A stretch of 64,000 nt of DNA from an uncultured Alphaproteobacteria bacterium (lineage in GTDB: Bacteria; Pseudomonadota; Alphaproteobacteria; Methylaequorales; Methylaequoraceae), in contig CABZFH010000005.1 of the NCBI GenBank assembly GCA_902524895.1, positions 55,416 through 119,415 of the forward strand, read 5' to 3'. Below are positions 29,282 to 39,659 of this stretch, piece after piece. Positions within the stretch are counted from its first letter, which is position 1. Each line of letters opens with the position of its first letter. A program made the translations under genes and the position numbers. The notes under the pieces were generated by a model that was not told the DNA's origin, made no database searches, and was given only the letters and a program-made list of their open reading frames with translations.

Positions 29282-29840
29282 TTTTTATACTCAAATTAAT
29301 TAGAAGCTTCGTAAAATCTTTTTTGATAATTAATTCAAAGTTTTTAATTAACTTTTCGAATATCATAACTATTTTCTCTAATTCACTTTTATTAAAATCC
29401 TCAAGCACAAACTTATTAATATCTGATTTTTGTGTTGGTCTATTTATTCCAATTTTTATCCTCGTAAACTGTTTTCCAAGTTTTGCAATAATATCTTTGA
29501 TTCCATTATGACCTCCGTGACCACTATTATGCTTTACTTTTACTTTAGAAATTTCTAAATCAATATCATCTTGTACAACTATAATATTCTCTATTGGAAT
29601 TTTATAAAATGTTACTGCTTTTTGTACTGATTGACCAGATAAGTTCATGAAAGTTTTAGGCTTCAATAACATGACTTTAACATTAAATATTTCAGTTATT
29701 GTTACATCTCCAATAAACTGATTTTTATAACCTGGGAACTCAAATTTTTCTTTCAACCTGTCTAAGTACATGAAGCCAACATTATGCCTTGTTTTCGAAT
29801 ATTTTTTTCCTGGGTTCCCTAAACCAACTATCAAAATCAT
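29271..29840 (-). CDS. pth: Peptidyl-tRNA hydrolase
   Basis: LIVGLGNPGKKYSKTRHNVGFMYLDRL, PKTFMNLSGQSV, VQDDIDLEISKVKVKHNSGHGGHNGIKDI. Confidence 0.97.
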   Translation of the reverse strand: MILIVGLGNPGKKYSKTRHNVGFMYLDRLKEKFEFPGYKNQFIGDVTITEIFNVKVMLLKPKTFMNLSGQSVQKAVTFYKIPIENIIVVQDDIDLEISKVKVKHNSGHGGHNGIKDIIAKLGKQFTRIKIGINRPTQKSDINKFVLEDFNKSELEKIVMIFEKLIKNFELIIKKDFTKLLINLSIKNGV

Positions 29841-29850
29841 TTAAATTGAT

Positions 29851-30522
29851 TTATTCCTTTTTTTCATCATTACTTTCTTCTTTTTTCTCTTCATTTTTTT
29901 CTGCCTCTGAAGTTTCTGCCTCTGAAGTTTCTTCTTCTGTCCTCTCCTCAACTTCCTTTATTACTGTTGGAGGAGCTAAAGTTGCAATTGTAAAATCTCT
30001 ATCTGATATAACTGGTTTAACCTCTGAATTTAGTTCTACAGCACTTATGTGAATACTATCACCGATCTCAATACCATCTAAATTAATTTCTAGATTTTTT
30101 GGAATTTTGTCCACTGGTGATCTAATTTCAACTTCATGTCTCACTATGTTAATAACTCCTCCTTGTTTAAGGCCTGGACATAGATTTTCATTGATAAAAA
30201 TTACAGGTACCGACACTGTTACTTTCGTATTCTCACCAATTCTTAAAAAATCTAAGTGGACGATTGTTTCTTTTACGGGATGAAGTTGTAAATCTTTGGG
30301 CAGAACTTTGTGTTTCTCTCCATTAATATTAAGTATAAATTGTTTTGAGAAGAAACCTGATGACTCAATTTGTTTTTTTATTATTTTTGAATCAATGGAA
30401 ATTGGGAGTGGTTCTTTTTTTTCACCGTAAACAATTGCAGGTACTCTTCCATTATCTCTTAAAAGTTTTGTATTAATTTTATCCTTTCTAATTTCTGCTA
30501 ATAATTCTTTTGCTTCATTCAT
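29851..30522 (-). CDS. rplY: 50S ribosomal protein L25 (CTC family) with acidic tail
   Basis: LRDNGRVPAIVYGEKKEPLPISID, HLDFLRI, IRSPVDKIPKNLEINLDGIEIGDSIHIS; Glu-rich C-terminus. Confidence 0.94.
   Translation of the reverse strand: MNEAKELLAEIRKDKINTKLLRDNGRVPAIVYGEKKEPLPISIDSKIIKKQIESSGFFSKQFILNINGEKHKVLPKDLQLHPVKETIVHLDFLRIGENTKVTVSVPVIFINENLCPGLKQGGVINIVRHEVEIRSPVDKIPKNLEINLDGIEIGDSIHISAVELNSEVKPVISDRDFTIATLAPPTVIKEVEERTEEETSEAETSEAEKNEEKKEESNDEKKE
29900..29929. repeat. Perfect tandem duplication of a 15-nt unit (TCTGCCTCTGAAGTT x2) in the acidic tail of rplY
   Basis: Two identical adjacent 15-mers read directly; encodes ETSEA-ETSEA on the minus strand. Confidence 0.9.
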
Positions 30523-30539
30523 TTTCCTCTCCTTAGAAT

Positions 30540-31472
30540 CTAGGCGAATAGGCTTGACACAGACCTATTATCACTAATTCTGTTTATAGCTTCTCCAATA
30601 AGATGGGCTATTGTTATTTGCTCAATTTTTGAAGAATTTACTACTTCAATATTTGCTTGGATACTATCAGTAATTATCATTTTATCAATTGGAGAATTAT
30701 TTATTCTCTCAATTGCTGGTTTTGATAATACTCCGTGAGTAATATAAGAATAAACCGACTCCGCTCCTTTTTGTTTTAAAGCTTCAGCGGCATTAGAAAG
30801 AGTTCCTGCTGTATCACAAATGTCATCAATTAAGATACATTTTTTATTTTTCACGTCTCCAATAACATTCATTACTTCAGAAACGCCAGCTTTTTCCCTT
30901 CTTTTATCAATAATTGCTAGATCACAATCAACTCTTTTAGCAATTGCTCTTGCTCTAACAACGCCACCAACATCTGGAGATACTATAATAGTTGATTTTG
31001 AATCAAATTTTCTTTTAATATCCTCAACAAAAACTGGAGCTGCGAATAAGTTATCAGTTGGAATATCAAAAAAACCTTGTATTTGACCAGCGTGAAGATC
31101 AACCATTAAAGCTCTGTTTGCACCTGCAATGCTTATAAGATTAGCAACCAATTTTGCAGATATTGGTGTTCGAGGGCCAGATTTTCTATCTTGTCTAGCA
31201 TACCCATAATATGGCATGATTGCTGAAATTCTTTTTGCAGAACCTCTTTTTAGAGCGTCAATAGTAATAAGGAGTTCCATAACATGATCATTTGCTGGAA
31301 ACGAGGTCGACTGAATCACAAAAACATCCTCACCTCTAACATTTTCTTGTATCTCTACAAATATCTCCTTGTCTGGAAATTTTTTGATGGTAGCTTTGAC
31401 CAAAGGAACTCTTAAATATTTTGAAATATTTTTTGCTAATTCTATGTTACTATTTCCTGATACGATTTTCAT
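30540..31472 (-). CDS. prs: Ribose-phosphate pyrophosphokinase
   Basis: [76 protein letters not shown]. Confidence 0.97.
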   Translation of the reverse strand: MKIVSGNSNIELAKNISKYLRVPLVKATIKKFPDKEIFVEIQENVRGEDVFVIQSTSFPANDHVMELLITIDALKRGSAKRISAIMPYYGYARQDRKSGPRTPISAKLVANLISIAGANRALMVDLHAGQIQGFFDIPTDNLFAAPVFVEDIKRKFDSKSTIIVSPDVGGVVRARAIAKRVDCDLAIIDKRREKAGVSEVMNVIGDVKNKKCILIDDICDTAGTLSNAAEALKQKGAESVYSYITHGVLSKPAIERINNSPIDKMIITDSIQANIEVVNSSKIEQITIAHLIGEAINRISDNRSVSSLFA

Positions 31473-31497
31473 AAATATTTTTCAAACTATTTAACTC

Positions 31498-32262
31498 TTA
31501 AATAATTCCTACAACGCTAATTTGTCTTCCACAATCTTGATTACCGTAATTTTTACTATACCTGTGACTAAAAAACAACTCAGGATTAGAATATGTATCA
31601 ATTTTAGAAATTTTAAACTTTTTAACACCCATATTTTTTAAATTATATAATATCAATTTAGAGAAATTAAATAAAAGTTTCCCCTTAACTTTTGTAATAT
31701 ATTCTTTTTTATTTTTTTTAATTAACATTCTTTCAAAATCATTTTTAACTATGAATGATTTTTTTTGTAAATGAGGGCCTACTAAACAAATCAAATTCTG
31801 AGTTTTTTCGCCCTTTTTTTTTAATTTCATAATAGAATTTTCAATAATACCATTCAATAAACCTCTCCATCCTACATGAATTATTCCCACATATATTTCT
31901 CCTAAAATAATCATGGGAGCACAATCGGCTGTTAAAATACCCAAAAGAACTCCTTTTTTTTTAGTTATCATTCCGTCAGCATTGATTTTTTTTTTATTAT
32001 TATTTGTTGTTACTTCAATAACCTTTGAAGAATGAATTTGATTTAAAAAAAAGAAGTTCTTTTTTTCAACTTTAAATTTTTCTGTCACCATTAATCTATT
32101 ACTATCTACATTTTTTTTTTTATCATTATTATTATACGATCCATTTAGAGATTTATAATTGCCAGTACTATTTCCACCAACTCTTGTAAAAAAGCCATAA
32201 GTTATATTTTTTTTAGATATATGTTTAATATCAGATTTAAAATTTAGCAAATATTTAGACAT
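31498..32262 (-). CDS. pgeF: Laccase-domain protein PgeF/YfiH (peptidoglycan editing factor)
   Basis: YGFFTRVGG-S-GNYKSLNGSYNNND, LGILTADCAPMIILGEIYVGIIHVGWRGLLNGIIENS, FFSHRYSKNYGNQDCGRQISVVGI. Confidence 0.93.
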   Translation of the reverse strand: MSKYLLNFKSDIKHISKKNITYGFFTRVGGNSTGNYKSLNGSYNNNDKKKNVDSNRLMVTEKFKVEKKNFFFLNQIHSSKVIEVTTNNNKKKINADGMITKKKGVLLGILTADCAPMIILGEIYVGIIHVGWRGLLNGIIENSIMKLKKKGEKTQNLICLVGPHLQKKSFIVKNDFERMLIKKNKKEYITKVKGKLLFNFSKLILYNLKNMGVKKFKISKIDTYSNPELFFSHRYSKNYGNQDCGRQISVVGII

Positions 32263-33328
32263 TATATTTAAATGGAATTTTGTATCTGTTAGTATGAAAA
32301 ATTATACACTTGAAAAGTTCGCCCATCTCATCTTTATCCATAAGTTTTTTGTAACTTGAAAGAAACTTTTTTTGTTTTTTTACATTTTTTTCTTTATTTA
32401 ATAAAATACGCATTCTTTCATCCGCTCCCATTGACAAAAGAAAATTTCTTTGAGTTATTGGCCCCAAAACATTTAAATTGTATCTGAGGGCAAGCGATTT
32501 AAGGTATTTAAAATCAATATGGTGGGTGATATCAGAGCTACAGGGAGCAAAAAGAATATCACACTTTTTGCCTTTATATATTCCCTGTAACGTATCCATA
32601 TTTTTTTTATTAAATGGACCATAGTCAAATAAGATAATCATTCCTTGCTTTTTTTTAATTACGTTAAATAATCTATGAATGATATTTTCCATTTTCTCTG
32701 ATACTTCAATAATATCTTCGTTATTTATTTTTTTATAATAATCTTGTATTTTTTTTTTAGTTTTAAAAAAAGCACTTGATAAGTTATTACAGGAATTTAA
32801 AAATATTTTCTTTTTTTTAAATTCATTATTTTCTTTCTTATATTGATCAATTGGAAGTGCATCAAAAAACTCATTACAGATAAAAAAGTGAGGACGGTCC
32901 TGTTTTGTATTTAAATTTTTGATCCATTTCGAGTTATCTTTACAATCTTCACCCAGATTTATTTTTTGAACCATTTTCAACCTATCGCTCTTTTCGTATA
33001 AATTATAATTCCAGTTATCATGTGCATTTAATTTTCTTAAAGTAGACATTATGTCACGTGCAAGTGTTCCATTTCCTGGTCCAAGTTCAATAATACTTTT
33101 TTTTTTATTACATTTAACCATATTTGATACGTAAACTAGAAAAATTGAAATACATTCACCAAAAATTTGATTTAATTCAGGAGAGGTTATAAAGTCTTTC
33201 CCAATGGACTTTTTTGTCTGATAATAACCATTTTTGTTATTAAAAAGACAAAATTCTATATAACTTGAGAGATTTATTTTTTTTTTAGATTTTAATAATT
33301 TAATTAAATTTTGTGGTATTTTTTTCAT
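32255..33328 (-). CDS. SAM-dependent methyltransferase, MidA/NDUFAF7 family
   Basis: SIGKDFITSPELNQIFGECISIFLV, IELGPGNGTLARDIMSTL, FFICNEFFDALPIDQY, GMIILFDYGPF. Confidence 0.92.
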   Translation of the reverse strand: MKKIPQNLIKLLKSKKKINLSSYIEFCLFNNKNGYYQTKKSIGKDFITSPELNQIFGECISIFLVYVSNMVKCNKKKSIIELGPGNGTLARDIMSTLRKLNAHDNWNYNLYEKSDRLKMVQKINLGEDCKDNSKWIKNLNTKQDRPHFFICNEFFDALPIDQYKKENNEFKKKKIFLNSCNNLSSAFFKTKKKIQDYYKKINNEDIIEVSEKMENIIHRLFNVIKKKQGMIILFDYGPFNKKNMDTLQGIYKGKKCDILFAPCSSDITHHIDFKYLKSLALRYNLNVLGPITQRNFLLSMGADERMRILLNKEKNVKKQKKFLSSYKKLMDKDEMGELFKCIIFHTNRYKIPFKYNV

Positions 33329-34091
33329 TTTTTTTTCTTAAGAAGAATAATCCAATAATAATCATTGGAAGAGACAATATTTGCCCCATTGAAAAATTAA
33401 AAACGACTAGACCTAGATGTTTATCAGGCTCCCTAAATAATTCTATTAAAATTCTAAAAACGCCATAAAAAATTAAAAAAACACAGGCCATATTTAATTT
33501 TTTAAATTTTTGCGATGTGACCAAAAGATATAAAATTATAAATAAAACTAAGCCTTCAAAAAAAGATTCGTATAGTTGGCTTGGATGCCTAGGAATATCA
33601 TCTTCATTAAATTTTACTCCCCACAACCCATTCGTAGGTTTACCTGAAAGCTCGCCATTAATAAAATTTGCTATTCTTCCAAGAAATAAACCAATTGGTA
33701 CGCTACAAGAGACTATATTAGCAAATACAAAAAAACCTATTTTTTGTTTTTTGGTAAAAAAATACATTGAGGTGCTTAAGCCAATTAAACCTCCATGAAA
33801 CGACATTCCTCCCTTCCAAACCATAAGTATTTCATTTGGATTGAGTAAAAAGTATTCTAAGTTATAAAAGATCACATAACCAAGTCTTCCTCCAACTATT
33901 ACTCCAATCACCGACCATACAAAAAAATCGTCAACCTGATCTGATTTAATATCAACAGACGTTCTCTTAATAAGATATTTAATATATTGAATCCCTAATA
34001 AGAATCCGAAGAAATATGACAAAGAGTACCAATAAATGCTAATATTAAAAATTTCAATTGCCACTGGATTAATTTTGTGTTCAAAAATCAT
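33300..34091 (-). CDS. lgt: Prolipoprotein diacylglyceryl transferase
   Basis: GGRLGYVIFYNL, VWKGGMSFHGGLIG, IGLFLGRIANFINGELSGKPTNGLWGVKF, RHPSQLYESFFEG. Confidence 0.97.
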   Translation of the reverse strand: MIFEHKINPVAIEIFNISIYWYSLSYFFGFLLGIQYIKYLIKRTSVDIKSDQVDDFFVWSVIGVIVGGRLGYVIFYNLEYFLLNPNEILMVWKGGMSFHGGLIGLSTSMYFFTKKQKIGFFVFANIVSCSVPIGLFLGRIANFINGELSGKPTNGLWGVKFNEDDIPRHPSQLYESFFEGLVLFIILYLLVTSQKFKKLNMACVFLIFYGVFRILIELFREPDKHLGLVVFNFSMGQILSLPMIIIGLFFLRKKNEKNTTKFN

Positions 34092-35071
34092 AAATATTTA
34101 TCTTTTTTTATTAAGTAACACTTTACATAGTCAGATATACCCTCCTCTAAAGAATATAGTTTTGGTTTAAAACCAAGTTTCCTTAATTTATTATTACATG
34201 ATTCAGTGAAATATTGGTAATTTCTCCGGATATTTTTTGGTGTTTCAATGTATTTTATTTCTCTTTTTGAATTTATATTTTTTATTACTGAGTATGCAAG
34301 ATCTTTAAATGATCGTGCTTTTCCTGATCCAACATTAAATATACCAGAAATTTCTTTGTTTTTTTCTAACCACCCTACCAATTTTATTATATCTTTTACA
34401 TAAATAAAATCTCTTAGCTGTTCACCGTCCTTGTACAGTTCATTATGAGATTTAAAAAGAAAGATCTCCTTATTTGCTCTGACTTTTTCAAAAATTTTGC
34501 AAACTATACTTTTCATATCTTTCTTATGATATTCATTTGGACCATAAACATTAAAAAACTTTAACCCAACCCATTGAGGAGGAAATTTTTTTTTGTAATA
34601 AACTTGATTCATAATATATCTATCGATAATGTGTTTTGACCAACCATATAGATTCAGAGGATTCAACTTATAAAGATAATTTACTGACTGATCATCAAAA
34701 AATCCGTTTTTTCCATTCCCATAGGTAGCAGCGGATGAAGCATAAAACAATCTTACTTTATTCTTTGAACACCATTCCCACAAAAAAATTGATAAATCAA
34801 CATTGTTTCTAACAACAAGCTTTGCATCTGTTACTGTTGTAGAAGTAATAGCACCCATATGAACAACTAAATTGATGGAGTCTTTATTTTTTTTTAAGAA
34901 TTTTCTTATTTCATTCGACTTTATTAATAGTATGTTTTTTCTTTTATCAATATTTTTAATATTTTGTTTGTTTATATCATCGATAACACAAACGTTTTTT
35001 TTTAATTCTACAGAGAAAAATTTTACTAGATTTGATCCTATAAATCCCGCTCCTCCTGTTATTACAATCAT
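34088..35071 (-). CDS. hldD: ADP-L-glycero-D-manno-heptose 6-epimerase
   Basis: MIVITGGAGFIGSNLVKFF, VHMGAITSTTVTDAKLVVRNNVDLS, YASSAATYGNG, FNVYGPNEYHKKDMKSI, GEQLRDFIYVKDI. Confidence 0.94.
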   Translation of the reverse strand: MIVITGGAGFIGSNLVKFFSVELKKNVCVIDDINKQNIKNIDKRKNILLIKSNEIRKFLKKNKDSINLVVHMGAITSTTVTDAKLVVRNNVDLSIFLWEWCSKNKVRLFYASSAATYGNGKNGFFDDQSVNYLYKLNPLNLYGWSKHIIDRYIMNQVYYKKKFPPQWVGLKFFNVYGPNEYHKKDMKSIVCKIFEKVRANKEIFLFKSHNELYKDGEQLRDFIYVKDIIKLVGWLEKNKEISGIFNVGSGKARSFKDLAYSVIKNINSKREIKYIETPKNIRRNYQYFTESCNNKLRKLGFKPKLYSLEEGISDYVKCYLIKKDKYL

Positions 35072-35099
35072 TTCCGTAAGAATGTTTTTAAGGTTAACA

Positions 35100-35291
35100 T
35101 TAGTATGGGATTTTTAGCATTAAAAAGCTTAACAAGTAAGTAAAGAATAAAAATATTGCAATATATAGAATATACATCTTTTTTTTTGGAATTCTTTTCC
35201 TTTTGATTTCTTTATGAAAAAAGATTATCCAAAATAAAAAAAATAAAAAATATATAATTAAAAGAAATATAATTAAATAAAACCAAATCAT
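35100..35291 (-). CDS. Small two-TM hypothetical protein
   Basis: 63 aa, mostly hydrophobic with a lysine-rich loop; fits the divergent gap before the YbjN gene; no homology evidence available. Confidence 0.45.
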   Translation of the reverse strand: MIWFYLIIFLLIIYFLFFLFWIIFFHKEIKRKRIPKKKMYILYIAIFLFFTYLLSFLMLKIPY

Positions 35292-35386
35292 ATCTAAAAA
35301 ACTTTAAATACAATATGTTGTATGCTTTTTGTCATTTAATACTATAACTAGTTGCCTGTTAATATATTTTATAATAATATATTTTT

Positions 35387-35890
35387 ATGAGAACAAATAG
35401 TAAAAATACTTTTAGTGTTTTTAAAAACCCGATTGATGATATTGAAGATATCGTGCATTCATATGAATTAGAATTTCTAAGAAATACATTTAATGAGATA
35501 GCAATTTATTGCCAAGGAAATTGGACAAGTCATAATGTTATTTTTAATTGGAATCCCTCAAATAATATTATAAGAATCCAAAATAATTTAGATATTCTTA
35601 TCCCTAAAAAACTTAGTGATAAAATTAGAATTATGATTTCAATCATCAATGAAGATTTAAAACTTGGTTATTTTGGTTTTTTTTCGGACAAAAAATCTAT
35701 TTATTTCCAGCATAATATTCTATTAAAAGGACAAAATTATTTCTCAACTGAGCAGATTGAGGAATGTATTGATAGTATAGTAACAGACTGTGATAAATAC
35801 TTTCCTGCATTTCAAATTTTTCTTCATAAAACTAATAACCCAAGAATTGCAATAAAAAGTGCATTAGTAGAAACGCTCGGCGAAGCATAA
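35387..35890 (+). CDS. YbjN-domain protein
   Basis: NEIAIYCQGNWTSHNVIFNWNP, YFGFFSDKKSIYFQHNILLKG, CDKYFPAFQIF..VETLGEA; directly upstream of proC. Confidence 0.85.
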   Translation: MRTNSKNTFSVFKNPIDDIEDIVHSYELEFLRNTFNEIAIYCQGNWTSHNVIFNWNPSNNIIRIQNNLDILIPKKLSDKIRIMISIINEDLKLGYFGFFSDKKSIYFQHNILLKGQNYFSTEQIEECIDSIVTDCDKYFPAFQIFLHKTNNPRIAIKSALVETLGEA

Positions 35891-36706
35891 ATGAAGGATC
35901 AAATTTTATTAATAGGTTGCGGAAATCTTGGAAGATTGCTTTTACAGGTTTGGCATAAAAAAAGATGTTCCGTTTCGGTTTTTGATAAAAGAAAAAACGT
36001 AAAAAATTTACTTAATAATGAAATTTCCAATGTTAAATTTTTTCAAAATATAATTGATATCAATTTTGATGAATTTTCAATAATAGTTTTTTGTATTAAA
36101 CCTCAGGATTCAAAAAAATTATTTTATGATATCTCAAAATTTATTAACAAAGAACATATTTTAGTTTCATTGGTAGCTGGTTTAGAAATTAATACTATTA
36201 AAAACTGTTTAAAAAAAAATAATAATATTATTAGAGGAATGCCAAATATTTTTTGCGGTGTAATGAGAAGTTCAACTGCAATTTTTTCAAGTTACAAATT
36301 GAGTAAAACTGTTAAGAAAAAAATTGACAATTTATTTAATTTGTTAGGCGCAAACTTGTGGTTAAATAAAGAAAGTGAAATAAATTTTTTTACTGCAATG
36401 TTTGGTGGTGGTCCAGCATATTTTTTTTATTTTTTTAATGTCATTCTTAGAATTGCAGAAAATCATGGAATACCAAAAAAAAAAGCAGAAAAGCTTTTAA
36501 AGAATTTATTAGCGGGATCATTGGAGTTTACTAATCAAAACGAATTAAGTTTTTCAAAACTTATTTCATTAGTTACTAGTAAAGGTGGTACTACTGAAGA
36601 AGCAATAAAACATTTTGAAGAAAATGATAATTTTTTTAGATTATTTTCACAAGGCATTGAAAAAGCAACTTTAAAATCACGAAAAATAAATAAATCCTTA
36701 AATTGA
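35891..36706 (+). CDS. proC: Pyrroline-5-carboxylate reductase
   Basis: LLIGCGNLGRLLL, VSLVAGLEINTIKNCL, RGMPNIFCGVMRSSTAIF, FTAMFGGGPAYFFYF, LVTSKGGTTEEAIKHFEE. Confidence 0.95.
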   Translation: MKDQILLIGCGNLGRLLLQVWHKKRCSVSVFDKRKNVKNLLNNEISNVKFFQNIIDINFDEFSIIVFCIKPQDSKKLFYDISKFINKEHILVSLVAGLEINTIKNCLKKNNNIIRGMPNIFCGVMRSSTAIFSSYKLSKTVKKKIDNLFNLLGANLWLNKESEINFFTAMFGGGPAYFFYFFNVILRIAENHGIPKKKAEKLLKNLLAGSLEFTNQNELSFSKLISLVTSKGGTTEEAIKHFEENDNFFRLFSQGIEKATLKSRKINKSLN

Positions 36707-36715
36707 TTTTTTAAT

Positions 36716-38017
36716 TTATCGTAATGGTAAAAAGATAATAAAATTTGCACCTCCTAATTCTCTAGAATCTTCAACTATTATTCTACCACCAAGTTTTACA
36801 GTAATATCTTTTGCAATGCTCAAACCTAACCCTGACCCTCCTAGATTAAGATTTCTTGAAGTATCCTTTTTAAAAAATGGTCTAAAAATTTTATGTTTAA
36901 TTTTTTTTGAAATTCCAGGACCATTGTCCTCAACACAAATTTTTAAAACTTTATTTTCTTTTATTACTTTAATTTTTGTTTCTTTGCTGAACTTGCAAGC
37001 GTTATTGATTATATTTGAAACTACTCTATACAAGTTATTATATTGACTTTTTATTGCTAAATTTTTCTCACAGTAAAGATATATTTTATTACCGCTAAAA
37101 GATTTTTTTGTACTATTAATAATCTTATTAAAAAAACCAAAGAGTTTGATATTTTTTATTTTTTCAGAAGTATCAATATTCTCAGAAAAATCTAAGTATT
37201 CTGAAAGTATGTTTTGCATTGCCTGAACATCTTCTTTTATTTCTTCAACATCTTGAACTTTAGTAGCTAATTCAATTTGAAGCTTTATTCTTGTTATTAT
37301 TGTTCCAAGATCATGGGATATGCCAGCTAAAAGCTGTGTGCGATTTTTGATTTGATTATTTATACTTTTTTTCATTTTCAAAAATGCATTTCCAGCTTGC
37401 CTTACTTCTAAAGCACCTTCAGGTTTAAAATTTCTTGAATCGATACCTGATCCAAAATCTTCAGAAAATTTTGCTAATCTACTTATAGCTCTTACTTGTA
37501 TTCTCATAAAAAGAAATGAAATTAACGATAGTATGATCGATGAAAATATTATCCACAAAAATAATATTATTGGAGTTTCACTGATTAAATATTTCTTTGG
37601 AAATGTAATCTCTAAAAATTTTTCATCTAGTGCAAGAATTATAAATATTTTTTCTTTCTCGAAAAATAATTTGTGTTCATATTTTATTCTTGTTTTGAAT
37701 GTTTTTATAATATTAGAATACATAAAATTTGTTTTTTCTTTTTTTAAAAAAAAATTATCAGATGAAACTAGTTGTGTTTTAATGTTTAAGGATTTTGATA
37801 ATTCCTCATCTATTAAAGATGTTGTCAAAAAATTACTTACGATTAGGTTTACCTGATTACTAGCTATATTAGCAAATCTAGTTGTTATCTTTTCCCAATG
37901 TCTATCATAAAAAAGGAAAATTGCTAAAATTTGAATACAAATTAAAGGTACGAAAAAAATTATAATAAATCTGCCGAGTATTTTTTTTGGAAGTATTGTT
38001 TTAATTTTCGATTTCAT
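36716..38017 (-). CDS. EnvZ-like sensor histidine kinase (start at MKSKIKT chosen over the longer ORF start at 38074)
   Basis: TM segments, LLAGISHDLGTIITRIKLQIELA H-box, NIINNACKFSKE, VEDNGPGISKK, GGSGLGLSIAKDI. Confidence 0.92.
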   Translation of the reverse strand: MKSKIKTILPKKILGRFIIIFFVPLICIQILAIFLFYDRHWEKITTRFANIASNQVNLIVSNFLTTSLIDEELSKSLNIKTQLVSSDNFFLKKEKTNFMYSNIIKTFKTRIKYEHKLFFEKEKIFIILALDEKFLEITFPKKYLISETPIILFLWIIFSSIILSLISFLFMRIQVRAISRLAKFSEDFGSGIDSRNFKPEGALEVRQAGNAFLKMKKSINNQIKNRTQLLAGISHDLGTIITRIKLQIELATKVQDVEEIKEDVQAMQNILSEYLDFSENIDTSEKIKNIKLFGFFNKIINSTKKSFSGNKIYLYCEKNLAIKSQYNNLYRVVSNIINNACKFSKETKIKVIKENKVLKICVEDNGPGISKKIKHKIFRPFFKKDTSRNLNLGGSGLGLSIAKDITVKLGGRIIVEDSRELGGANFIIFLPLR

Positions 38018-38705
38018 AATCCGTTTTAAGCATATAACCATGACCTCGTATAGTTTTAAGAAATGAACTACCATCTTTATTAATAATTTTTTTTCTTAAT
38101 CTAGTTATTAAAACATCTACATTTCTGGAATCTTCGTTGATTTTAAGGTTTTGTGCAATTTCATTTCGACTTGTAGTTTTATTCATATTTTTACTAAGTT
38201 GATCAATAATCATTGCTTCTTTATTTGTTATCTTAATTGGATGGCTGTTTTTCCTTAGCTCTTGAAGGTTAAAATCAAATTCAAAATCTCCAAATGAGAT
38301 TTTTTTTGTTGTACTTAAGTTAATTCTTGGATTTAATAATTTTCTAATTCTTAGAATTAATTCTGCTGGCTCAAAGGGTTTCACTAGATAATCATCGCAA
38401 CCAAACTGATATGTACTTACCTTTTTTTCAATATTTGATAAAGCAGAAAGCATTAAAATTGGTACATTGGTATTTTTTTTTCTAAACTCTTTTAGAAAAG
38501 TTATGCCATTTATATCTGGCATCATAATATCAAGAATAATTAAGTCAAATGTGTAAAATTTTAAAAGATTATTTGCACCGTCGACGTTATTTGCTGATGA
38601 AACTATAAAAAGATTTTTAATTAAAAATTTTGAGATTAATTTTCTTATTTTATCATCATCGTCAATACATAAAATATGTTGGGAATATCTAAAATTTAGT
38701 TCCAT
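38001..38705 (-). CDS. OmpR-family response regulator
   Basis: HILCIDDDDKIRKLIS, LIILDIMMPDINGITFL, DDYLVKPFEPAELILRI, VDVLITRLRKKI, IRGHGYML. Confidence 0.94.
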   Translation of the reverse strand: MELNFRYSQHILCIDDDDKIRKLISKFLIKNLFIVSSANNVDGANNLLKFYTFDLIILDIMMPDINGITFLKEFRKKNTNVPILMLSALSNIEKKVSTYQFGCDDYLVKPFEPAELILRIRKLLNPRINLSTTKKISFGDFEFDFNLQELRKNSHPIKITNKEAMIIDQLSKNMNKTTSRNEIAQNLKINEDSRNVDVLITRLRKKIINKDGSSFLKTIRGHGYMLKTDYEIEN

Positions 38706-38783
38706 TTTTAATTATTTAGTTTTTATCATTTAAAATACCCGCTTTGTTGGTATACTTTTAGATTTTAACCAATTAAGAGAATT

Positions 38784-39659
38784 ATGCAATTAATCCCTTT
38801 TGACAATAGAGAAGGCTTCATCTGGATGAATGGTAGTGTTCTAGAATGGAATCAAGCAAAAATTCATGTTTTAAATCATGGATTACACTATGGAAGCTGT
38901 GTCTTTGAAGGAATAAGAGTTTATAACAGAAAAATATTTAAATTGAAGGAACACATCGAAAGATTGTTTTTTTCTGCAAAGATCTTAGATCTTGATATTC
39001 CTTATAAGCATGAAGAACTAATTGAATTTACTGAATTAATAGTAAAAAAACAAAACATAGAAGATGGATATATCAGGCCAGTAGTTTGGAGAGGGAGTGA
39101 AATGATGGCTATATCATCAAAAGAAGCATCAATAAATATTGCTATTGCAGCATGGAAATGGCCATCATATTTTTCACCAGAAAAAATTCTTCAAGGTATT
39201 AATATGTCAATAGCTGAATGGAAAAGACCACCCCCAGAGTGTGCCCCAACTAATAGTAAGGCAGCTGGTCTGTATATGATTTGTTCACTAAGTAAGCACA
39301 AAGCTGAATTAAACGGGTTTGATGATGCTTTAATGCTTGATTATAGAAATTTTATTGCTGAAGCAACTGGTGCTAATATTTTTTTTGTAAAGAATAAAAA
39401 AATTTTCACCCCTATCGCTGATTGCTTTTTAGATGGCATTACCAGAAAAACTGTAATAGAGATTGCTAATAATATTGGAATAGAGGTGGAAGAAAAACAT
39501 CTTGAAGTAAATTTTATGAAGGATTGTAGTGAAGCTTTTTTAACCGGCACTGCTGTTGAAATTACTCCAATAAACAGCGTTGATGATTACAAATTTAGTG
39601 ATAGAGATGTTACAAAATTATTAATTAAGGAGTTTGAAGATTATGTAATCAAAAGCTAG
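38784..39659 (+). CDS. ilvE: Branched-chain amino acid aminotransferase
   Basis: FIWMNGSVLEWNQAKIHVLNHGLHYGSCVFEGIRVY, RPVVWRG, NSKAAGLYMICSLSKHKAELNGFDDALML, EATGANIFFVK, FLTGTAVEITPI. Confidence 0.96.
   Translation: MQLIPFDNREGFIWMNGSVLEWNQAKIHVLNHGLHYGSCVFEGIRVYNRKIFKLKEHIERLFFSAKILDLDIPYKHEELIEFTELIVKKQNIEDGYIRPVVWRGSEMMAISSKEASINIAIAAWKWPSYFSPEKILQGINMSIAEWKRPPPECAPTNSKAAGLYMICSLSKHKAELNGFDDALMLDYRNFIAEATGANIFFVKNKKIFTPIADCFLDGITRKTVIEIANNIGIEVEEKHLEVNFMKDCSEAFLTGTAVEITPINSVDDYKFSDRDVTKLLIKEFEDYVIKS

Noticed and set aside
36716-38074. 73-nt overlap of kinase and response regulator as an unusual nested gene arrangement
   Set aside because: The extra N-terminus is an ORF-caller extension; an ATG at 38017 (MKSKIKT) gives a normal short overlap.
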